The notes under the pieces: generated by a model
The model's input: the letters and a program-made list of their open reading frames with translations, nothing else
Databases searched by the model: none
Told to the model about the DNA's origin: nothing
In this document: one piece after another, positions 6,518-6,885 of the stretch
Layout of the letters: each line of letters begins with the position of its first letter
How positions within the stretch are numbered: position 1 is the stretch's first letter
Source: Ignavibacteriaceae bacterium
GTDB lineage: Bacteria > Bacteroidota > Ignavibacteria > Ignavibacteriales > Ignavibacteriaceae
Reading direction: 5' to 3'
Assembly (NCBI GenBank): GCA_019912505.1
Contig: JAIOIM010000007.1
Location: 1 to 6,885, forward strand
DNA length: 6,885 nucleotides
Program-made: the position numbers and the translations under genes

Positions 6518-6885
6518 ATGACCAAAAAAGTTGCATTACATACACTCGGCTGCAAATTAAATTTTTCCGAGACTTCAACAATAGGCAGCGAATTTTTACA
6601 GCGCGGGTTTGAATTAGTTGAACTGAAGGAGAAGGCTGATGTTTATCTTTTCAATACTTGTACAGTAACTGAAAACGCAGAAAAAGAGTGCCGCCAACTT
6701 GTGCGACGTGTATTACGGCAAAACCCGGAAGCATACATAATTGTAACCGGCTGTTACGCACAACTTCGTCCCGATGAAATAGCCTCGATTGATGGCGTTG
6801 ATGCGGTACTTGGCAGTAACGAAAAATTTAAACTTTTTAGTCTTTTAGATAGTTTTGAAAAAAAAGAAGTTTCATGCATCCATGT
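6518..6885 (+). CDS. mtaB: tRNA t6A37 methylthiotransferase MtaB-type, 3'-truncated by window edge
   Basis: This is the N-terminal 122 residues of a radical-SAM methylthiotransferase. MtaB adds a methylthio group to t6A at position 37 of ANN-decoding tRNAs. Seen here is the N-terminal UPF0004 domain with its three 4Fe-4S cysteines: C12 in TLGCKLN, C48 in FNTCTVTENAE and C79 in VTGCYAQ. The radical-SAM CxxxCxxC cluster and TRAM domain would lie beyond the window. TLGCKLN, in place of the MiaB-type FGCQMN, points to MtaB over MiaB or RimO, and TLGCKLNFSETS resembles Bacteroidota-type MtaB proteins. The ATG at 6518 has no Shine-Dalgarno. Upstream, 6442-6517 lies beyond the rpsA terminator, so a promoter is expected there, but only a lone TATCAT (6493-6498) is visible. 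Confidence 0.88.
   Translation, partial: MTKKVALHTLGCKLNFSETSTIGSEFLQRGFELVELKEKADVYLFNTCTVTENAEKECRQLVRRVLRQNPEAYIIVTGCYAQLRPDEIASIDGVDAVLGSNEKFKLFSLLDSFEKKEVSCIH

Overview
The window is an AT-rich, gene-dense stretch of bacterial chromosome with every supported gene on the + strand. In order it holds the 3' two-thirds of lon (ATP-dependent protease), a free methionine-(R)-sulfoxide reductase of the GAF family (msrC-type), dnaX (clamp-loader tau/gamma subunit), cmk (cytidylate kinase), rpsA (ribosomal protein S1) and the 5' third of an mtaB-type tRNA methylthiotransferase. No mobile element, CRISPR array, phage gene, tRNA or rRNA is visible.

The lineage looks like the Bacteroidota/Chlorobiota/Ignavibacteria (FCB) side of the tree, which is an inference. 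The reasons are the TLGCKLNFSETS opening of the last gene, a TTTG-N19-TAnnTTTG promoter-like element ahead of cmk, little Shine-Dalgarno signal before most genes, and low GC with many A-runs.

Layout: lon, msrC and dnaX are packed as one apparent transcription unit. The lon stop codon directly abuts the msrC TTG start, and msrC and dnaX are 8 bases apart. A 67-base gap with a candidate promoter precedes cmk. A 107-base gap with an 8-bp inverted repeat, a T7 tract and the window's only strong Shine-Dalgarno sequence precedes rpsA. rpsA ends in a strong intrinsic terminator. mtaB follows 135 bases after rpsA and runs off the window.

The genes are core information-processing and maintenance functions: proteolysis, repair of oxidised methionine, replication clamp loading, pyrimidine nucleotide supply, translation initiation and tRNA modification. 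No undescribed multi-gene system is supported here. The most interesting signal is an A10 run inside dnaX, just after the clamp-loader domains. Stop codons lie within two to four codons in both alternative frames. This is the arrangement expected for making a short gamma-like subunit from the tau gene by slippage. Second in interest is the rpsA leader, which looks built for separate translational control.
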